From Sipunculus nudus (taxonomy: Eukaryota > Annelida > Sipuncula > Golfingiida > Sipunculidae): DNA of 64,000 nt. Position numbers and translations under genes: made by a program. How positions within the stretch are numbered: position 1 is the stretch's first letter; each line of letters opens with the position of its first letter. This document shows, in pieces, positions 25,901-36,729 of the stretch. The notes beneath the pieces are model-generated. The model was not told the DNA's origin. It worked only from the letters and a program-made list of their open reading frames with translations, and made no database searches. The DNA lies in the NCBI GenBank assembly GCA_026874595.1, contig CM049314.1:8550729-8614728 (forward strand). The letters are read 5' to 3'.

Positions 25901-28900
25901 ATGTAAAAGTTGATTGAAACTGTTTTGATACAAGAATACTTAATGTCTAAAATACTGGTTTTAATTGTGTAAAAGGTAGAATAGGAAACTGGGGGGGGGG
26001 GGGGGTGACATCTAACTGTCTTTTGCCATGGGTTTCACTGTTCATGTTCTGTTACGGTTAAATTCTCCTGGCTTGTCATTTCTTTTATTTTTCTTATTTC
26101 TGTATGTTGTCAGGGGGTTACTATTGGTTGCTTTCTCACCTGGTAGTTAAATGTGTCACTCTGGATCGGACAGATCCTTTCTGAAGTGATTTCCTCCTTT
26201 CTCTCTTGGTTATACCGAAACAGATTCCTCCTGCTCTGTCTGGTGTATCAGATTGAGCCCGTAGTCATTTGTAAGCATGCACACTTAATTCCTGTCCCTG
26301 AACTTCATCATGTGAAGGACCAATAACTAAGGCATAGTTCTCAACAAACTCCACTGTATGCCAATTATTATCATGCTCACTGACACTGATTGTTACTTGT
26401 GCGTGTTTATTTTGTCATGTTCAGTCAAGGATATTGACTATAGAGAAACCCAGGTACTGGTAATCCTTGCATAGGAGGTGAAAGAGTTTCTTTCAGTAAT
26501 CTTTAAATAAACCTTTTGAGATAAGTCTAAAATGGTATAGCAGTCTAAATTGATGAGAATTCATCAGAAGTATTTCTAGTATTTGTGAAACTTCGTAAGT
26601 GCTGTTTTGTTACCTGCTGCTAGCATTTTTGGGTAGACCACTTGCAGCTTTCTGTTGCATTGTGACCCAAGTCCATGCCAATTACCATGTTGAGTATGAA
26701 GCTTTTAATGTTTCAGTTCAATGTATTGTTTTTGCTGCTAACATCCTTTTTCTCAATATAACTGTCATTTGCAAATACTAATATCTGTGATTGTAATTTG
26801 CTTTTGGTTATGAAAAATGATTTTGGTGCATTTTCTTACAAACAAATCTTGTCTAATCATTTCTATAGAATCTATTATTATTATTTTATTATGTTCGTAG
26901 AATTTTCTTTGTTTGATTTTCATTTATTTATTTATTGGTTCCATTTGAATTTAATGCACCTTTTCCAATCACAGCATATAAAGAAGAAGACACTTTGCAG
27001 AAAATTAATCTTTATTGAATTGTAGTTTGTCGTTCACAGCATTTAATGGAGGAGATGGCAAAGAGGAAACTTTAAATTATTGTAATTTCTGTCAGAATCA
27101 GACATTCTTTTCCGAATAGGGACTATGGAGGCAGCTCATTAGATTACTCGAGTCGAGACTACAGCCCGCCACGCAGAGAATATGGTTCAAGCCGTGACTA
27201 TGGAGGAAGCAGGGATTATGGCTCCACTAGAGACAGCTACCCCAGTTACAGTACCAGCAGTGGACGCAGTGACAGAGATTATGGATCTCCAAGGGATTAC
27301 ACTTCGTCAAGGTATCTGCCTGCCCTGCCACTTAAATATCATACTAAAAATTAGATCACTTGAACTTAATTTGAATACCCCTTCCAGATTCCATAACATC
27401 AACAAAAGATTATTGGGGAAAAAACCACTGCCAAAAATAATTTTCTTGAAAAGAGTAATTTTGTTGCCCCACTCCCCATAATTTTATTACTATCAGAAAA
27501 AAATGACAATATTCCTATTGCAAGAAATATTTCTAAGGAGAAGGGCTAGAAAATTAATAAATTATTTCTTATGGTAAAGAAAAAGTTTATTCTGATAAGA
27601 ATTTTTTTCTTCTAATAAGATAATTTTTCTTGTCAGAAAAAAAAAACATTGCAAGAAATAGTTTTTTGGGCTATAATGTTGAAGGAAAGTTTCTTTTGAT
27701 AAGAAAAGCTTGTCTGAAGAAAAGCTAGATATAATTTGTTGACATGAAAGCATGCTGCCTACAAATCAAGACACAAATATCTTTAGGATTGTCAACAGAA
27801 AAACTTTCTTTGAATTAGAAATATAATCTTTCTAAGAACAAAATTAATATTGCCTGTGAGATCTTGTGTCTACAAGGGCACAACCTGTTTTGGTTTGCTA
27901 GTCGCAAACCCCATGGCCTTTTACTAACCACCTCTTGGTTTTACCCGTCTGAAAAGTAAAAGTGAAATTAAGACAATTTATGATATTGCTCCCCTCTTTG
28001 TGACAAAATGTTATTTTGTTTGTCCAGCAGGGACTCCAGAGATTACGGTATATCATCCAGAGACTCGTATGATGCTCCTCCAAGGTCCAGTACCAGGGAC
28101 TACGAAGACCGCTATAGTAAGAATTTGTGATCCCAATCACCATTAATCTCCAAGATTTATGAATTTTTAGCTTGGTAATAGTTAAGGACTGGGTGCTCAG
28201 AGGTTAACAGCCAGACAATTCTTATGTGATTTTTTATATAATTTCTTTCATCGTGGATATTTCATATTAATTATCCTTTAAAGAGCCCAGTGTTTTCTGC
28301 ATATCATTCTAAAGCATTGGATCTGCTGGTCGGACCATACAAGGTGGTTTAATTTCATCAAGTGAGAATTCCACCAATGACTTGAACTTGCTCCTATTCC
28401 AGGGTTTAGCATCTGCTTGCTTTTACAGCATATCTCAGGTAGTGTCAGTTTGGATTTTGAGTAGTTTAATTTTAATTGTGAACCAGTATGTCACACGTTA
28501 GGTGTCATGAGTATGGTATATTTTGTCTTGATCAGGTGACTTAGGACCCCGCAGCACATACGACAGCTACTCCAGCAGAGATGACTTTGGTATGTATCTT
28601 TCCTTCCCTCCAGAGTTTGCTTTCTTCAGTCTTCCTCATTTCACGTAAAACCTTTTCCTTACATGTCTCAACCACAAAAGGAATTATGTGGAAATACTTT
28701 GATATCACAATCAGGATCTGGTCACATCAATTGAATGACAAAAGGTCTATGAAAAAGTTTTTGTTATTCAAATTGAAGAAATGGTTCTAGTTTTTATAAA
28801 CAAACTTTTGAAAATGGTGTTTGATTGCGCAACTTTGAAGTTGACATCATGGCATGTTATACAAATTGAACAGAGGATGATCTTAAGTTGATAACAAGAG

Positions 28901-30928
28901 ACTGCCTTCGGGAGGAGAGCGACAGTTGCCTGGTGTTGTTTTCCATTGCAGATTTGAAAAAAAGCTGAAGGTTTACAAGCTATAAGAAATCTTGTAGAGG
29001 GAACATACCTCTAGGCTCTTCTGACATTGATGCAGAATTCGGGAAATTTCAATCATTTAATTTTGCGTATCGAAAAGAATTTCTTGAGGAAACAATGTTT
29101 TGCTGCATTTACTAAGCAAATGGCAAAATACTAAATTTGATTCAGTGGAAATTTCCAGTCATAAATTGTTTGCTTGCAAATCAGAACAAGAGTGAGAGTA
29201 TGTTCTGATGATAGTTGGCATGAGGAGAAGAGACCAATGCTGTAAAAAAATGTATTAATATCAGGATATAGCAGAATTCATGGTTTCTTGTAACTGAATG
29301 ATTTTCATCGATAATATAAAGTTACCAAGCAACTTAGCTGACAAATCCACAGAAAAGTCTTCTTGATCCTCTTTAATTTATTTGGACTTGCTCAGTCGTC
29401 AATGAAGAGAAAATGCCATCAAGAACCAGCTGAGGAAGTGAAATTTCATTGTGGAGCTAGTCTTATCCAGTGTCTAAATGTGAAAACCCAGAACAACATG
29501 TCTGGGCCTGAAGTCTGAGCAGATATTTGCTTTTGTTCTAAGAAATTTCATTGTGAATTACCGCCCATCCAACCATCCACCATACCGTTCTATGAAACGT
29601 TCATTTGTTCCATCCATATGTTTAGCTCAGACATGTGGAAGGCAAGATCAGTGGCTTCTCTCTGTGATGACAAAATATGAGACCGCCTTAACTGAAGCGA
29701 CTGTTTGATAAAAAAAACATGGTTGGCATAATCTGCAGACGAGAAAAAAAAATGAAAGAAAATAAAAACCTCAATGTATATGAACTTTGATGTACACAGA
29801 ATTAAATTGAATGTATAAGAAGGAAATTAGTCAAAAAGTTTTGGTCAAAAGCAGTTATCATGTATAACCGGTCTGGCTAACCTGTATCAACTTGTAACAT
29901 AAAGAGAAGATTCTCTTGCAGCAGAATAACGAGGATGAATAGACGGAGTTGAAGAAATATGTTTCCTCTTTGCACATATCTGCATGCATTAAGTTAATTA
30001 AAAAAAGATAGTGCTTTCTGCATTGTTATGTGCCATGAGCCTTGGCAAAGTCATTTCGAAAAGGAAGATGTATTAAAACCACTTCCATTGAAAAATTATG
30101 TAAATTTATTACAATTAGTCCTACTTTGTATCACCGAAAGTTCAAACATTTTTAAGGCTTGGTAAAAACAGTTCATAGAAGAAAATGTGGAAAATGTGAA
30201 ATGGAAAACTGTGAAGTTCCTTAGAATTTGGGTGCATCATTCATTTAGCACATTTATTTGGACTTTGAATAGATTAACTGCAGTACATGAAAAGGTACAT
30301 GCCGACCAGGACCATGCTTCTTTGAATCATAGTACACGCAATTGCAACGAAAGCACTCTACCTGTATATAATAACAAGTAAAATAACTTAGTTTGATAAG
30401 TTGCAACGTCAGTGCCTGTACCAAAGAGAGGAGCAGACCGTCAGAAATGCAAAAGGAAAGTCTGTGTACACATGATTTTATAGTTTTTTAAGTGATTTCA
30501 TCAGAAGGAAGAAAAGGGGTCATCAGACGCTGAGAAATTGGCAATTGCCAATGTATCACAACTTATTCTATACTAACAAGGTAAGATAAAACCAGAATGC
30601 CAACAAAGAGGCACTTTGGAATAAACATACCATGCTTAACTCTAAATTCAAGTAATACAATGAAAAAGCTGCTGTTTTAGGTTCAAGTCGTGCTATGGGT
30701 GGATCACAGTCGCGATCGTTCATGAGTGATGGCCCTCCAAGGGAAAAGAGAACAATGAGATCAAGTGACATGGGCCCACCAAGTTCACGTGACTTCCCAC
30801 CACCCCCTAAACGTGCAAGAGAGGATATTGGTGGCGGCCCAGGTCGGGCAAGCATGCGAGGCCCACCCTACGATGCTCCAAGAGGTGGTCGCAGCCGTGG
30901 TGGATCACGAGGAATGCACAGGCGTTAA
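11172..30928 (+). CDS. RBMX/hnRNP G-like RNA-binding protein, complete, alternative first coding exon
   Basis: A nuclear RNA-binding protein expected to act in pre-mRNA splicing. Coding exons: 11172-11289 (A) or 11340-11457 (B), then 13123-13229, 14155-14267, 15856-15962, 16660-16822, 18143-18184, 21756-21797, 23125-23166, 24890-24931, 27120-27311, 28031-28116, 28536-28589 and 30681-30928. They sum to 1356 nt, 451 residues plus stop, with all phases consistent. The RRM is at about residues 10-88: RNP2 is KIFVKGL (A) or KIFVGGL (B) at 12-18 and RNP1 is KGFGFITF at 52-59. An RGG-rich block follows, then a long SRDYG-rich tail, then a PPPPKRARED-containing end with final RGG repeats. The layout resembles RBMX; CIRBP has a similar RRM and RGG block but is far shorter. 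The gene is much interrupted, and several tail exons are 42-nt cassettes. Confidence 0.85.
11340..11457 (+). CDS. RBMX-like coding exon 1B (duplicate, alternative RRM N-terminal half)
   Basis: Acceptor ttttgcag ends at 11336, the ATG is at 11340 and the donor G|gtgaga is at 11457/11458. Encodes 39 residues plus one base, starting MVGQRDEEQPGKIFVGGL and ending FSKYGKIEN. The MV start and the GG in RNP2 are closer to vertebrate RBMX. Joining exon A to exon B across the 47-bp gap would read EN-GGSA and then stop, so the two should be mutually exclusive. Confidence 0.88.
11458..13122 (+). other. Intron of the RBMX-like gene, nothing else seen
   Basis: About 1.7 kb of AT-rich DNA with no second gene or clear repeat, ending in the acceptor catgtttcag. 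Confidence 0.55.
13123..13229 (+). CDS. RBMX-like coding exon 2 (RNP1)
   Basis: 107 nt. Encodes VLVVRDKFSGKCKGFGFITF and a block ending DDAVKGMEGK. Contains RNP1 (KGFGFITF), the second RNA-contacting motif of the RRM. Confidence 0.96.
13450..13900. repeat. Imperfect tandem dispersed repeat in an RBMX-like intron
   Basis: Two copies of a roughly 130-160-bp unit. Both contain aactcaaaaagaat or gactcaaaaagaat, then gtacagtcaccagac and tgcagcattg (about 13518-13562 and 13660-13708). Class unknown. Confidence 0.55.
14155..14267 (+). CDS. RBMX-like coding exon 3 (RRM end and RGG block)
   Basis: 113 nt. Encodes EIKGQEVHVDAAVKARR, the last RRM strand, then the RGG-rich SSGGFRGGRGRGGGRGRGG. Arginine/glycine repeats of this kind bind RNA and are often arginine-methylated. 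Confidence 0.95.
14920..15185. repeat. Dispersed repeat, copy 1
   Basis: Shares ordered blocks with 17535-17830: gtcagttttaaccccc, atcaaaaatttttattttta, tttcctttgttatg, tatgacatttttat/tatgacctttttat and a gtgcc-gag end. A fragment with the same first block is at about 14358-14400. Non-coding element of unknown class. Confidence 0.6.
15200..15855 (+). other. Intron of the RBMX-like gene
   Basis: AT-rich sequence with a C run at 15645-15666 and fragments resembling the end of the dispersed repeat (gtgcctgag, gtgtctgag). No gene seen. Confidence 0.5.
15856..15962 (+). CDS. RBMX-like coding exon 4
   Basis: 107 nt. Encodes DRDFGSSRGRGFGRGSPRG and RGGPPSRGSRGSYRGM, a continuation of the RG/SR-rich region. 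Acceptor ttttcag, donor G|gtaatt. Confidence 0.93.
15963..16659 (+). other. Intron, nothing recognised
   Basis: AT-rich sequence between exons 4 and 5 with no gene or clear repeat. Confidence 0.5.
16660..16822 (+). CDS. RBMX-like coding exon 5 (SRDYG repeats)
   Basis: 163 nt. Encodes RDYGSSSRPDYGSRSRDDFG and further SRDYG-like repeats ending GAPSSRD. These Tyr/Ser/Arg/Gly-rich repeats resemble the RBMX tail and are expected to be disordered. Confidence 0.94.
16823..18142 (+). other. Intron of the RBMX-like gene with a dispersed repeat
   Basis: AT-rich sequence. The repeat copy at 17535-17830 is listed separately. No gene seen. Confidence 0.5.
17535..17830. repeat. Dispersed repeat, copy 2
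   Basis: Same orientation and block order as the copy at 14920-15185, with an extra segment in the middle. The 91-codon frame here (17481-17756) is repeat sequence. Confidence 0.6.
18143..18184 (+). CDS. RBMX-like 42-nt microexon 1
   Basis: Acceptor tttgcag, donor AG|gtaaac. With the split Arg codon it adds 14 residues, DSVYSEMRSSRYSR. Both ends are in the same phase, so it can be included or skipped without shifting frame. It is the most divergent member of a family of four. Confidence 0.88.
19222..20803. mobile_element. Non-autonomous DNA transposon-like element with inverted ends
   Basis: The ends at about 19222-19254 and 20773-20803 are inverted repeats of about 33 bp with the core ccgtagatccg, then g(t)gttttgccgccg. 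Between them, two diverged direct repeats of about 260 bp (about 19680-19920 and 19960-20210) share blocks such as tgctgatcataatatat, gcaaaac, tgccatata/tgctatatg and atgattacggaac. No transposase frame is visible, so it would be non-autonomous. Its base composition is richer in CG than the intron around it. The target-site duplication was not identified. Confidence 0.65.
21451..21522. repeat. 24-bp tandem repeat, three copies
   Basis: Unit ggcatcctcagtct followed by a variable tail, repeated at 21451, 21475 and 21499 inside an RBMX-like intron. Confidence 0.85.
21756..21797 (+). CDS. RBMX-like 42-nt microexon 2
   Basis: Acceptor ttcacag, donor AG|gtaaac. Adds DMGYSEPRHSRFDR. Same length, phase and YSEP core as microexons 3 and 4. 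Confidence 0.9.
21798..23124 (+). other. Intron between microexons 2 and 3
   Basis: No gene seen. It contains an (AT)n microsatellite at 22905-22981. Confidence 0.5.
22905..22981. repeat. (AT)n microsatellite
   Basis: About 38 uninterrupted AT units within an intron. Confidence 0.97.
23125..23166 (+). CDS. RBMX-like 42-nt microexon 3
   Basis: Acceptor tttacag, donor AG|gtaacg. Adds NYGYSEPNPARYDR. Confidence 0.9.
23167..24889 (+). other. Intron between microexons 3 and 4
   Basis: No gene or clear repeat recognised. An 89-codon frame at 24445-24714 matches nothing I know. Confidence 0.5.
24890..24931 (+). CDS. RBMX-like 42-nt microexon 4
   Basis: Acceptor tctacag, donor AG|gtaaag. Adds DFGYSEPKPSRYDR, closest in sequence to microexon 3. 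Confidence 0.9.
24932..27119 (+). other. Intron after the microexon cluster
   Basis: AT-rich sequence with a G run at 25991-26005. No confident coding block. A weak microexon-like relic near 26430 is discussed under rejected items. Confidence 0.5.
27120..27311 (+). CDS. RBMX-like coding exon 10 (SRDYG repeats)
   Basis: 192 nt (64 codons). Encodes RDYGGSSLDYSSRDYSPPRR, then EYGSSRDYGGSRDYGSTRDS and a block ending GSPRDYTSSR. Phase-2 borders like the microexons, so it too can be skipped in frame. Confidence 0.94.
27312..28030 (+). other. Intron, nothing recognised
   Basis: AT-rich DNA with many aagaaa-type purine runs, ending in a doubled acceptor ccagcag. Confidence 0.5.
28031..28116 (+). 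CDS. RBMX-like coding exon 11, tandem acceptor
   Basis: 86 nt. Encodes DSRDYGISSRDSYDAPPRS and STRDYEDRY. The acceptor is a NAGNAG site (cagcag, 28025-28030). Use of the upstream AG would start the exon at 28028 and add one Ser. Confidence 0.92.
28536..28589 (+). CDS. RBMX-like coding exon 12
   Basis: 54 nt, phase-symmetric. Encodes SDLGPRSTYDSYSSRDDFG. Acceptor gatcag, donor G|gtatgt. Confidence 0.9.
28590..30680 (+). other. Last intron of the RBMX-like gene
   Basis: About 2.1 kb with no gene or clear repeat, ending in gctgttttag. Confidence 0.5.
30681..30928 (+). CDS. RBMX-like last coding exon, with stop
   Basis: Encodes GSSRAMGGSQSRSFMSDGPP, a PPPPKRARED block, and the end PRGGRSRGGSRGMHRR followed by TAA (30926-30928). 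The KRAR cluster may serve as a nuclear localisation signal, and the terminal RGG block parallels RBMX. Confidence 0.95.
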
Positions 30929-31760
30929 ATATACATGACGGACACAGAGTGAACAATGAGGACAAATGTATGGCTCCATACAAAAAAATATAAATATCCA
31001 GTGCACGGGAGCTCTCTGGTCAACGCATTTATAGTGTTTGAGCGACGTATCCAGCAGGTGTTTTAGGCCTAGTTTGCCGGAATAGGTTTTTACGTGGCCC
31101 ATTGAGAAACAAGTCTCAGACTAGGCTTTTATGTACAGTAACGTTATTGTTCGTACAGTCTTCGTGCCAGTGTAAAAATATGAAAAAGTGTAGAAAAGAT
31201 AATGTGTAAAACTTACATGAGAAGTATTCATTTCCAGCAGGCTGAGAAAAACAATGTGGCTTTCTATATTTGGGCAGCGATTTCTACAAAACTCATCGGA
31301 ACTTTTATTTAGTGTCCTTTGTCTTTTACAAGTAGCACATGGAGTGCAATATAACCACAAAAGAAGGGGAAAGATCAATGTTTTTTTTTTTTTTGCAGTT
31401 TAAGGACCACAACTTTCTTGTTTTAGTTTGTAATTTAATGTCCTGTAGCTATTTTGTATTTCTGTCCAAGTAATTGTATTTGCAGTAAAGTGATGTAAGA
31501 ATTTGATGTGTTTAACTCTTTCAGTCTATCAATCCTTCAATCTTTTGTTACTGTACCTCGCAGTCAGCGATCGTTCGTGTGAATGGTTGATTATCTTGCC
31601 CCGCAAAACCATGTGACAGAACAATGGAGCATTTTTTGGAAAGTTAAAGAAAGCAATTTAGAACGCCTTTGAAAACGGAAGTCTCAGAGACCACACATAA
31701 TTTTTACAGACGGCAGGCATTCGCTTTTATACAAAGAATAAAATTGATTGTCTTACTGCA
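30929..31760 (+). other. Probable 3'UTR of the RBMX-like gene
   Basis: Starts at the stop codon. A canonical AATAAA lies at 31737-31742, giving a likely 3'UTR of about 0.8 kb. A T run is at 31380-31394. Confidence 0.45.
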
Positions 31761-34700
31761 ACTCCAACAGTAAGAAAGCAACAGCGAGATGAGAAGTGAA
31801 TGTTGATTATCACCACGTTTCACAATAATTACTTCCTTTCGGTGCAGATAACAGGAGACCTCGCAGACATACAAATGACGAATTTCCCTTTAGCTTACCC
31901 ATTGGTGATAACTTAAAAAAAAAAATAGTTTACACACAGCTGTTTCGCCGGAATTACATTTGGGTTTTTAATAAGGTCACTTTCTGTAAACAAATCTTCG
32001 AGTCCATGCGAGAAATATGGATGGAGACGGATGTCAGTATTGGCTGGTTGGGTTGGCAACGAGCACTGGAAGGCAGTGGAGGGTTGTGGAGAAATAAATA
32101 TGTCAGTGTCTTTCAGGGGATTGGTCAATACTAGTTGAAAACATGATATTAATCAGGGTTCACTGAAAAGGAAAGAAAGTCAACATATTTAGTGTGTTCA
32201 AAGAAAACTACCTTTTTTGTTTCTGAATGGTGTTGTTCAGAAAAAAAAATCAGATGCCAACAACACCGCATACAGATTAGCCGGCTGTGAAATTTGAAAG
32301 AAATCTGTTATACCGTTCAAGGGAAAAAAGCAGTTGACCATCAAAAATGACATCTTGAATACACAAAAAAAAATTGTAGCCCTTCGACCAAACACTTTTG
32401 AACTTGACACGTTGACATCCATTAAATGCCAAATATAGGTATGATGAGGGTGTTTTGAGAACGAGTCCAAGAAATACAATGTGGGACGCAACTGAGTACG
32501 AATCAACCATAAACATCTGGACAATGAAAAAATATGGTAATATTTAACAATTTATTATACAAAAAAAAATTATAAAATTGATATGATTTCCGATTTGACG
32601 AACCGACTAACCTCGAGAAGGATTTAGTTTCTTTCTGAATTAAATAAGGCCGAAAATCCATGGCCCATTTGATATTCTTTGACCTTGACGTCAAAACGAT
32701 CAATCATGGAATGGAAACCATATCATGTGCAGCCATGGTATGTTTGTGGAAGTACCGGACATAAAATTTAAAGGAGGATCTATTCTTAAAATGTAGTAAT
32801 GAACATTTTCATATGCCAACTGAGAACATTTTTGTGTGATAATTCTAAAGAAACCAAGGTCCATGTGGAAGTGAAAAATCATAATTCGATTTAAGAACAG
32901 ACAAGACTTTGACCTGCCAACTTTAGACTTTTATACGGAATGTCACAACCTTCACCTTGGATGGGAAAGATTTGAATCTCGTAAATCAGCCCGACAATGA
33001 AATAATAATCCATTACTTACAGTAAACCGAGTAAAACAATAGGTAAAAAGTACCACGGCTATTTCCAGGCGCGTTAAATCTGCTACTTCCGACAATTGGA
33101 GATGTATTCATCAGCCGTGTTTTTTCCCCGTAAACGTTTATATATATATATCATATTTAAGACCAGCACAACGTTAATTTAAGGTCACCAGATAAATGCA
33201 TGCATTGAGCAGTTGATTTGACGACAGTCTGCAAAAGGGAAAAAAATCATCCTGGCCAGTGTAAAACTTTAACAAAAGGGGATGAAAGAGGCCCATGTCT
33301 AAGAGGACGTAGTGAACTTTTTTCAGGATATCTGCCGTTTAAAAAACAATATAATGTATAACAAGTAGAAAATAAAAGTCTGGTGACCCTTAGAAAGTGT
33401 CCCATAAAAATCCAGGCAGAGGGGCTGTCTGCAAGAAACAATCAGTTATTATTGGGTCGTATTTTGATGATATAATTTACAACTGAAAATCTGCGAACAT
33501 TTCATCGAGTTCAAAGGATTATTTTTCAGTCCAAACAACTGAAAATGAAAGCGCTGCTTCTCTAAACTCGTCAGAGTAGTAATGATTTCTTCCTTCACCT
33601 CTTTGGTTTTAACAAAATTGAGTTTGCGAATCACATGGTTACATACATATCAGTTGTGAATGCGGTTCTCAAGGAAAAAATCAAATTGGCAGTGTATAAG
33701 CATAGTTGTGTCATTAATTGCAGTTTTGTTTTGAATGCGCAAGTCTTCTTTGTAAGCTACGAGTTAATGAATGCTGACAAGTTCTGCGCAAACGAGAAGA
33801 AACAACAAAGCAGTGAAAGCACCCAAATGAGAAGCAGTTTAACGATTCAGATCTTCAGGACGAACTAAACGAAGGTAACATGTTGTACATTAAGCAAACT
33901 GTCTCGTCGGCGAAGTTTTAAAACAGTTTCTATGTCGCTTCATTGTGGGGCATGAAACATGTCCGGATGATGGAATTGTACAGTCTAGAATCCTGCGGAA
34001 GTCTGGTTATGGGTGTAGATTTGTCTGATCTGCCATGTTCTGTGGCGGAGGTTGTTGGTGGAGATCTTGCGCTTGTGGGCATGGTGATGGAAGTCACGCA
34101 CACCAGCGTGCAGTCTGCAACCGAACATAGCAGTGAACAGACAAAATGTGCTTACCAATATCGATGCAAAATACAAGTTCGAAATATCATCCCTAGAAGT
34201 ACATGAGCTTTTGTACGCACAGTCTGTTTACAAAGCATCACAGGAAAGCCAAATAGAGCAAAAGCAGAAATATTTTGCACCAGTGCTTCTGTTCCTGCAC
34301 AGTGCGCTGACTGAATTCTGCAGAATTTCTCTTGTACTAAGTCTTGCATAGCAAATAGTAGAAGATTCATTCAGGCTAAACAGTTCTAATGTAAATATGG
34401 AATCGTGTAGGATTGGAAATTAGTTGGTTAAAACTTCTAAACGAAGAATTTTGTCTGTGGCATGTTTAGAATGCTAAAATTTTAACACAAATAATGATAA
34501 TGTTCAGTGAAGATGTTCATTTTTGCTCTCCGTACATGTGAGGAACGTGCATTGAGTATTACACTTCATCTTAGATTGAACAACTATTTGGATGGGTGTA
34601 CCAACCAAGCAGCTGGAGAAGTACCATTCCACTTCTTACAGGCCCAAGAACCCCCAAACTGAGGTATGGAAATTTCAAACTGTACTATAAGGTTTAAGTG

Positions 34701-34930
34701 AATTATGAGCATGAAAACTGCAGTCGCACAATGGATGACGGTTAAATTGGTGAATTTACGAATCTGCTGACAACACATGAAAATAACAGAAAGTCTGTGC
34801 CAAATACAAAAGCTGTTTCCCTTCTGTGTTGATCGAACGAAATTATTTTTGGTGTCGGATACGATAGGCATATTTACCTGCATACCCCCTTGCTTTGTCC
34901 TTTATCGAATACAAGACTTCTGTTACAACG
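31761..34930. other. Intergenic, no gene recognised
   Basis: Several short open frames exist on both strands but none has recognisable motifs or exon structure. Confidence 0.45.
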
Positions 34931-34936
34931 TTTCAG

Positions 34937-35076
34937 GTTTGACGGGGGAGTGCCACTACCAGAACCCGAGGGCGACTGCTGATCCCGAAGTGACAGTGGA
35001 TTACCGTGGTCATCGAGGTGCCCGCAATAGAAAGAGGAAACCAGCCGCAAGATTCTTCTCTTTTGTGCCGGAGTAA
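34937..35076 (+). other. Possible orphan exon, unrecognised
   Basis: After a good acceptor (caacgtttcag) an open stretch of about 45 codons begins with GLTGECHYQNPRA and ends at TAA (35074-35076). It includes RNRKRKPAARFFSF. The composition is less AT-rich than its surroundings and there are dibasic sites. I recognise no family; it may equally be chance. Confidence 0.2.
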
Positions 35077-35106
35077 CAGACATCGAGGGACATTTAACAG
35101 AGTTTT

Positions 35107-35257
35107 AAGTCTGATGTATGAGCAGCAGCGGGCGATCAATCTGATGTATGAGCAGCAGCGGGCGATCAATCTGATGTATGAGCAGCAGCGGGCGATCAAT
35201 CTGATGTATGAGCAGCAGAGGGCGATCAATCTGATGTATGAGCAGCAGCGGGCGAAC
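35107..35257. repeat. 30-bp minisatellite, five copies
   Basis: Unit atctgatgtatgagcagcag followed by cgggcgatca, repeated five times with one base change (agaggg). The period is divisible by three, so it is open in several frames, including SYIRLIARCC on the minus strand. Confidence 0.95.
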
Positions 35258-35259
35258 TT

Positions 35260-36715
35260 TTATTTTATTGGAAACAGTGTGCAAAAGAGAAGGGTGGGAA
35301 TAAGGCCCTGGATATTTTCTGAAAGAGGCCCTAAATTTTATCCCATCGGCCCTACGGGAACCATTTAGTTTATCCCAGCTGTCCACAGGCATCAGCTGCC
35401 TGGTGTCCCAGTGGGCCTTTCCGCCCCTGGTGCAAAGGTCCAGTTGATTTCTTTTAAATAGATTGTATATATATATATATTGGAAGTTATCTTTCTTATT
35501 TCATATTAGTCTGTGGGAAACTTGCATATACAAGAGATGTACTTTGCAGCATTGAAGAGACAACCGTAGCATTGAAGGACAATTTGAAATGTATACATCA
35601 TTGTGTGATGGCCGAATAAACATGGTATCCTAATTGGTACTTTCTCCCTTTTTATCACGTGCTATGGAGTGTGGAAATGAGCATGCATGAATGTGGACGA
35701 GATCTCGCAATTCTCCCATTGAATCATTCCTTCACTGAGATTTGTAACGTTTTGTTTTATATCCATCTGCAACTTGGGAGGTCCACGATTTTAACCAGCG
35801 AACACTTGCATTACGAGAAAGCCCGGCTTGTCTCTATGACTGTTTGTAAATTGTCCTACTTTAAAGAAAAAGCGACTAGGATTGTCACAAGGCGCAAAGA
35901 TTCTTTTGATCCAGACAGTATCGGTGGAACCGTGGAATGTCCGGCAGTTCCCCCCCCCCCCCCCCCCCAGAATAATTAGAAATTTGTAACAAAGGCTCCA
36001 GTATCTGAACAACCGATGCATTGATCACCTTGAATTGTTGCATGCATTTTCATTATGGACTGTTCGTCAGTACCTGTAGACTTATGGCGCCACCTGAATT
36101 CTTTTCGAATTTTTACCTCTATTTTTGACACCTTCAAAGTTGCGGTCGTCTGTTTACAGGGCTCAAATCGTAACCATTGCATCTAGAATTTTCTAACTTA
36201 ATATCCAGGGAGGTCCATAAACAATCACCTTGGAAATTTGGACTAAGGTCTCTGTTACTCATATCCTCTGAGCTATGCTTCTGTTGAATGGCGCTACCAC
36301 CTAAAAATTTGGGCATTCAGATAAAATTCCTTCCTGGTCCGCTGAGTGTCATGACCCCTGGTCACTTATTAGTTAAATTATGACCCAAAGTTATGAAAAA
36401 AGTATGTTTGCAAAATTCTTTATGAAAATTCGACAGGGTGTCCAAATTGGGAGGGGCCAGTTGTATTCCTCGTTTTGAGCCGGCACTGCACAGGATGGCA
36501 TACTTAACCTTGAAGGCATTCCTATGTCCACTGTTCAAAGACTGGACTCTCAAACCATCACATTGTAAATATGAATACGAATACTTCCTATTTTTTTCCC
36601 AGAAATAAATGCTCTCTGTGACCTGTACTGATGCGCAGGTCTCTGACCTCTTAAGAAACTTTTTTATACTTCTGTGCGTTTCGCTTTGCACATATTGTAA
36701 TCGCTTACACCCTTT
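35260..36715. other. Intergenic, no gene recognised
   Basis: Contains a C run at about 35950-35968. At about 36085-36305 there is sequence with tggcgccacc and atggcgctacc, similar in style to the single-copy part of the nearby HINE-like element and probably an old related repeat. Confidence 0.4.
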
Positions 36716-36729
36716 TCACAAAGTAAGTG

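Noticed and set aside
26429-26457. Possible fifth RBMX-like microexon
   Set aside because: The segment after gttcag resembles microexon 4 in places (aaacccag) but is not 42 nt long, and in the family phase it contains a stop codon. At most a decayed relic.
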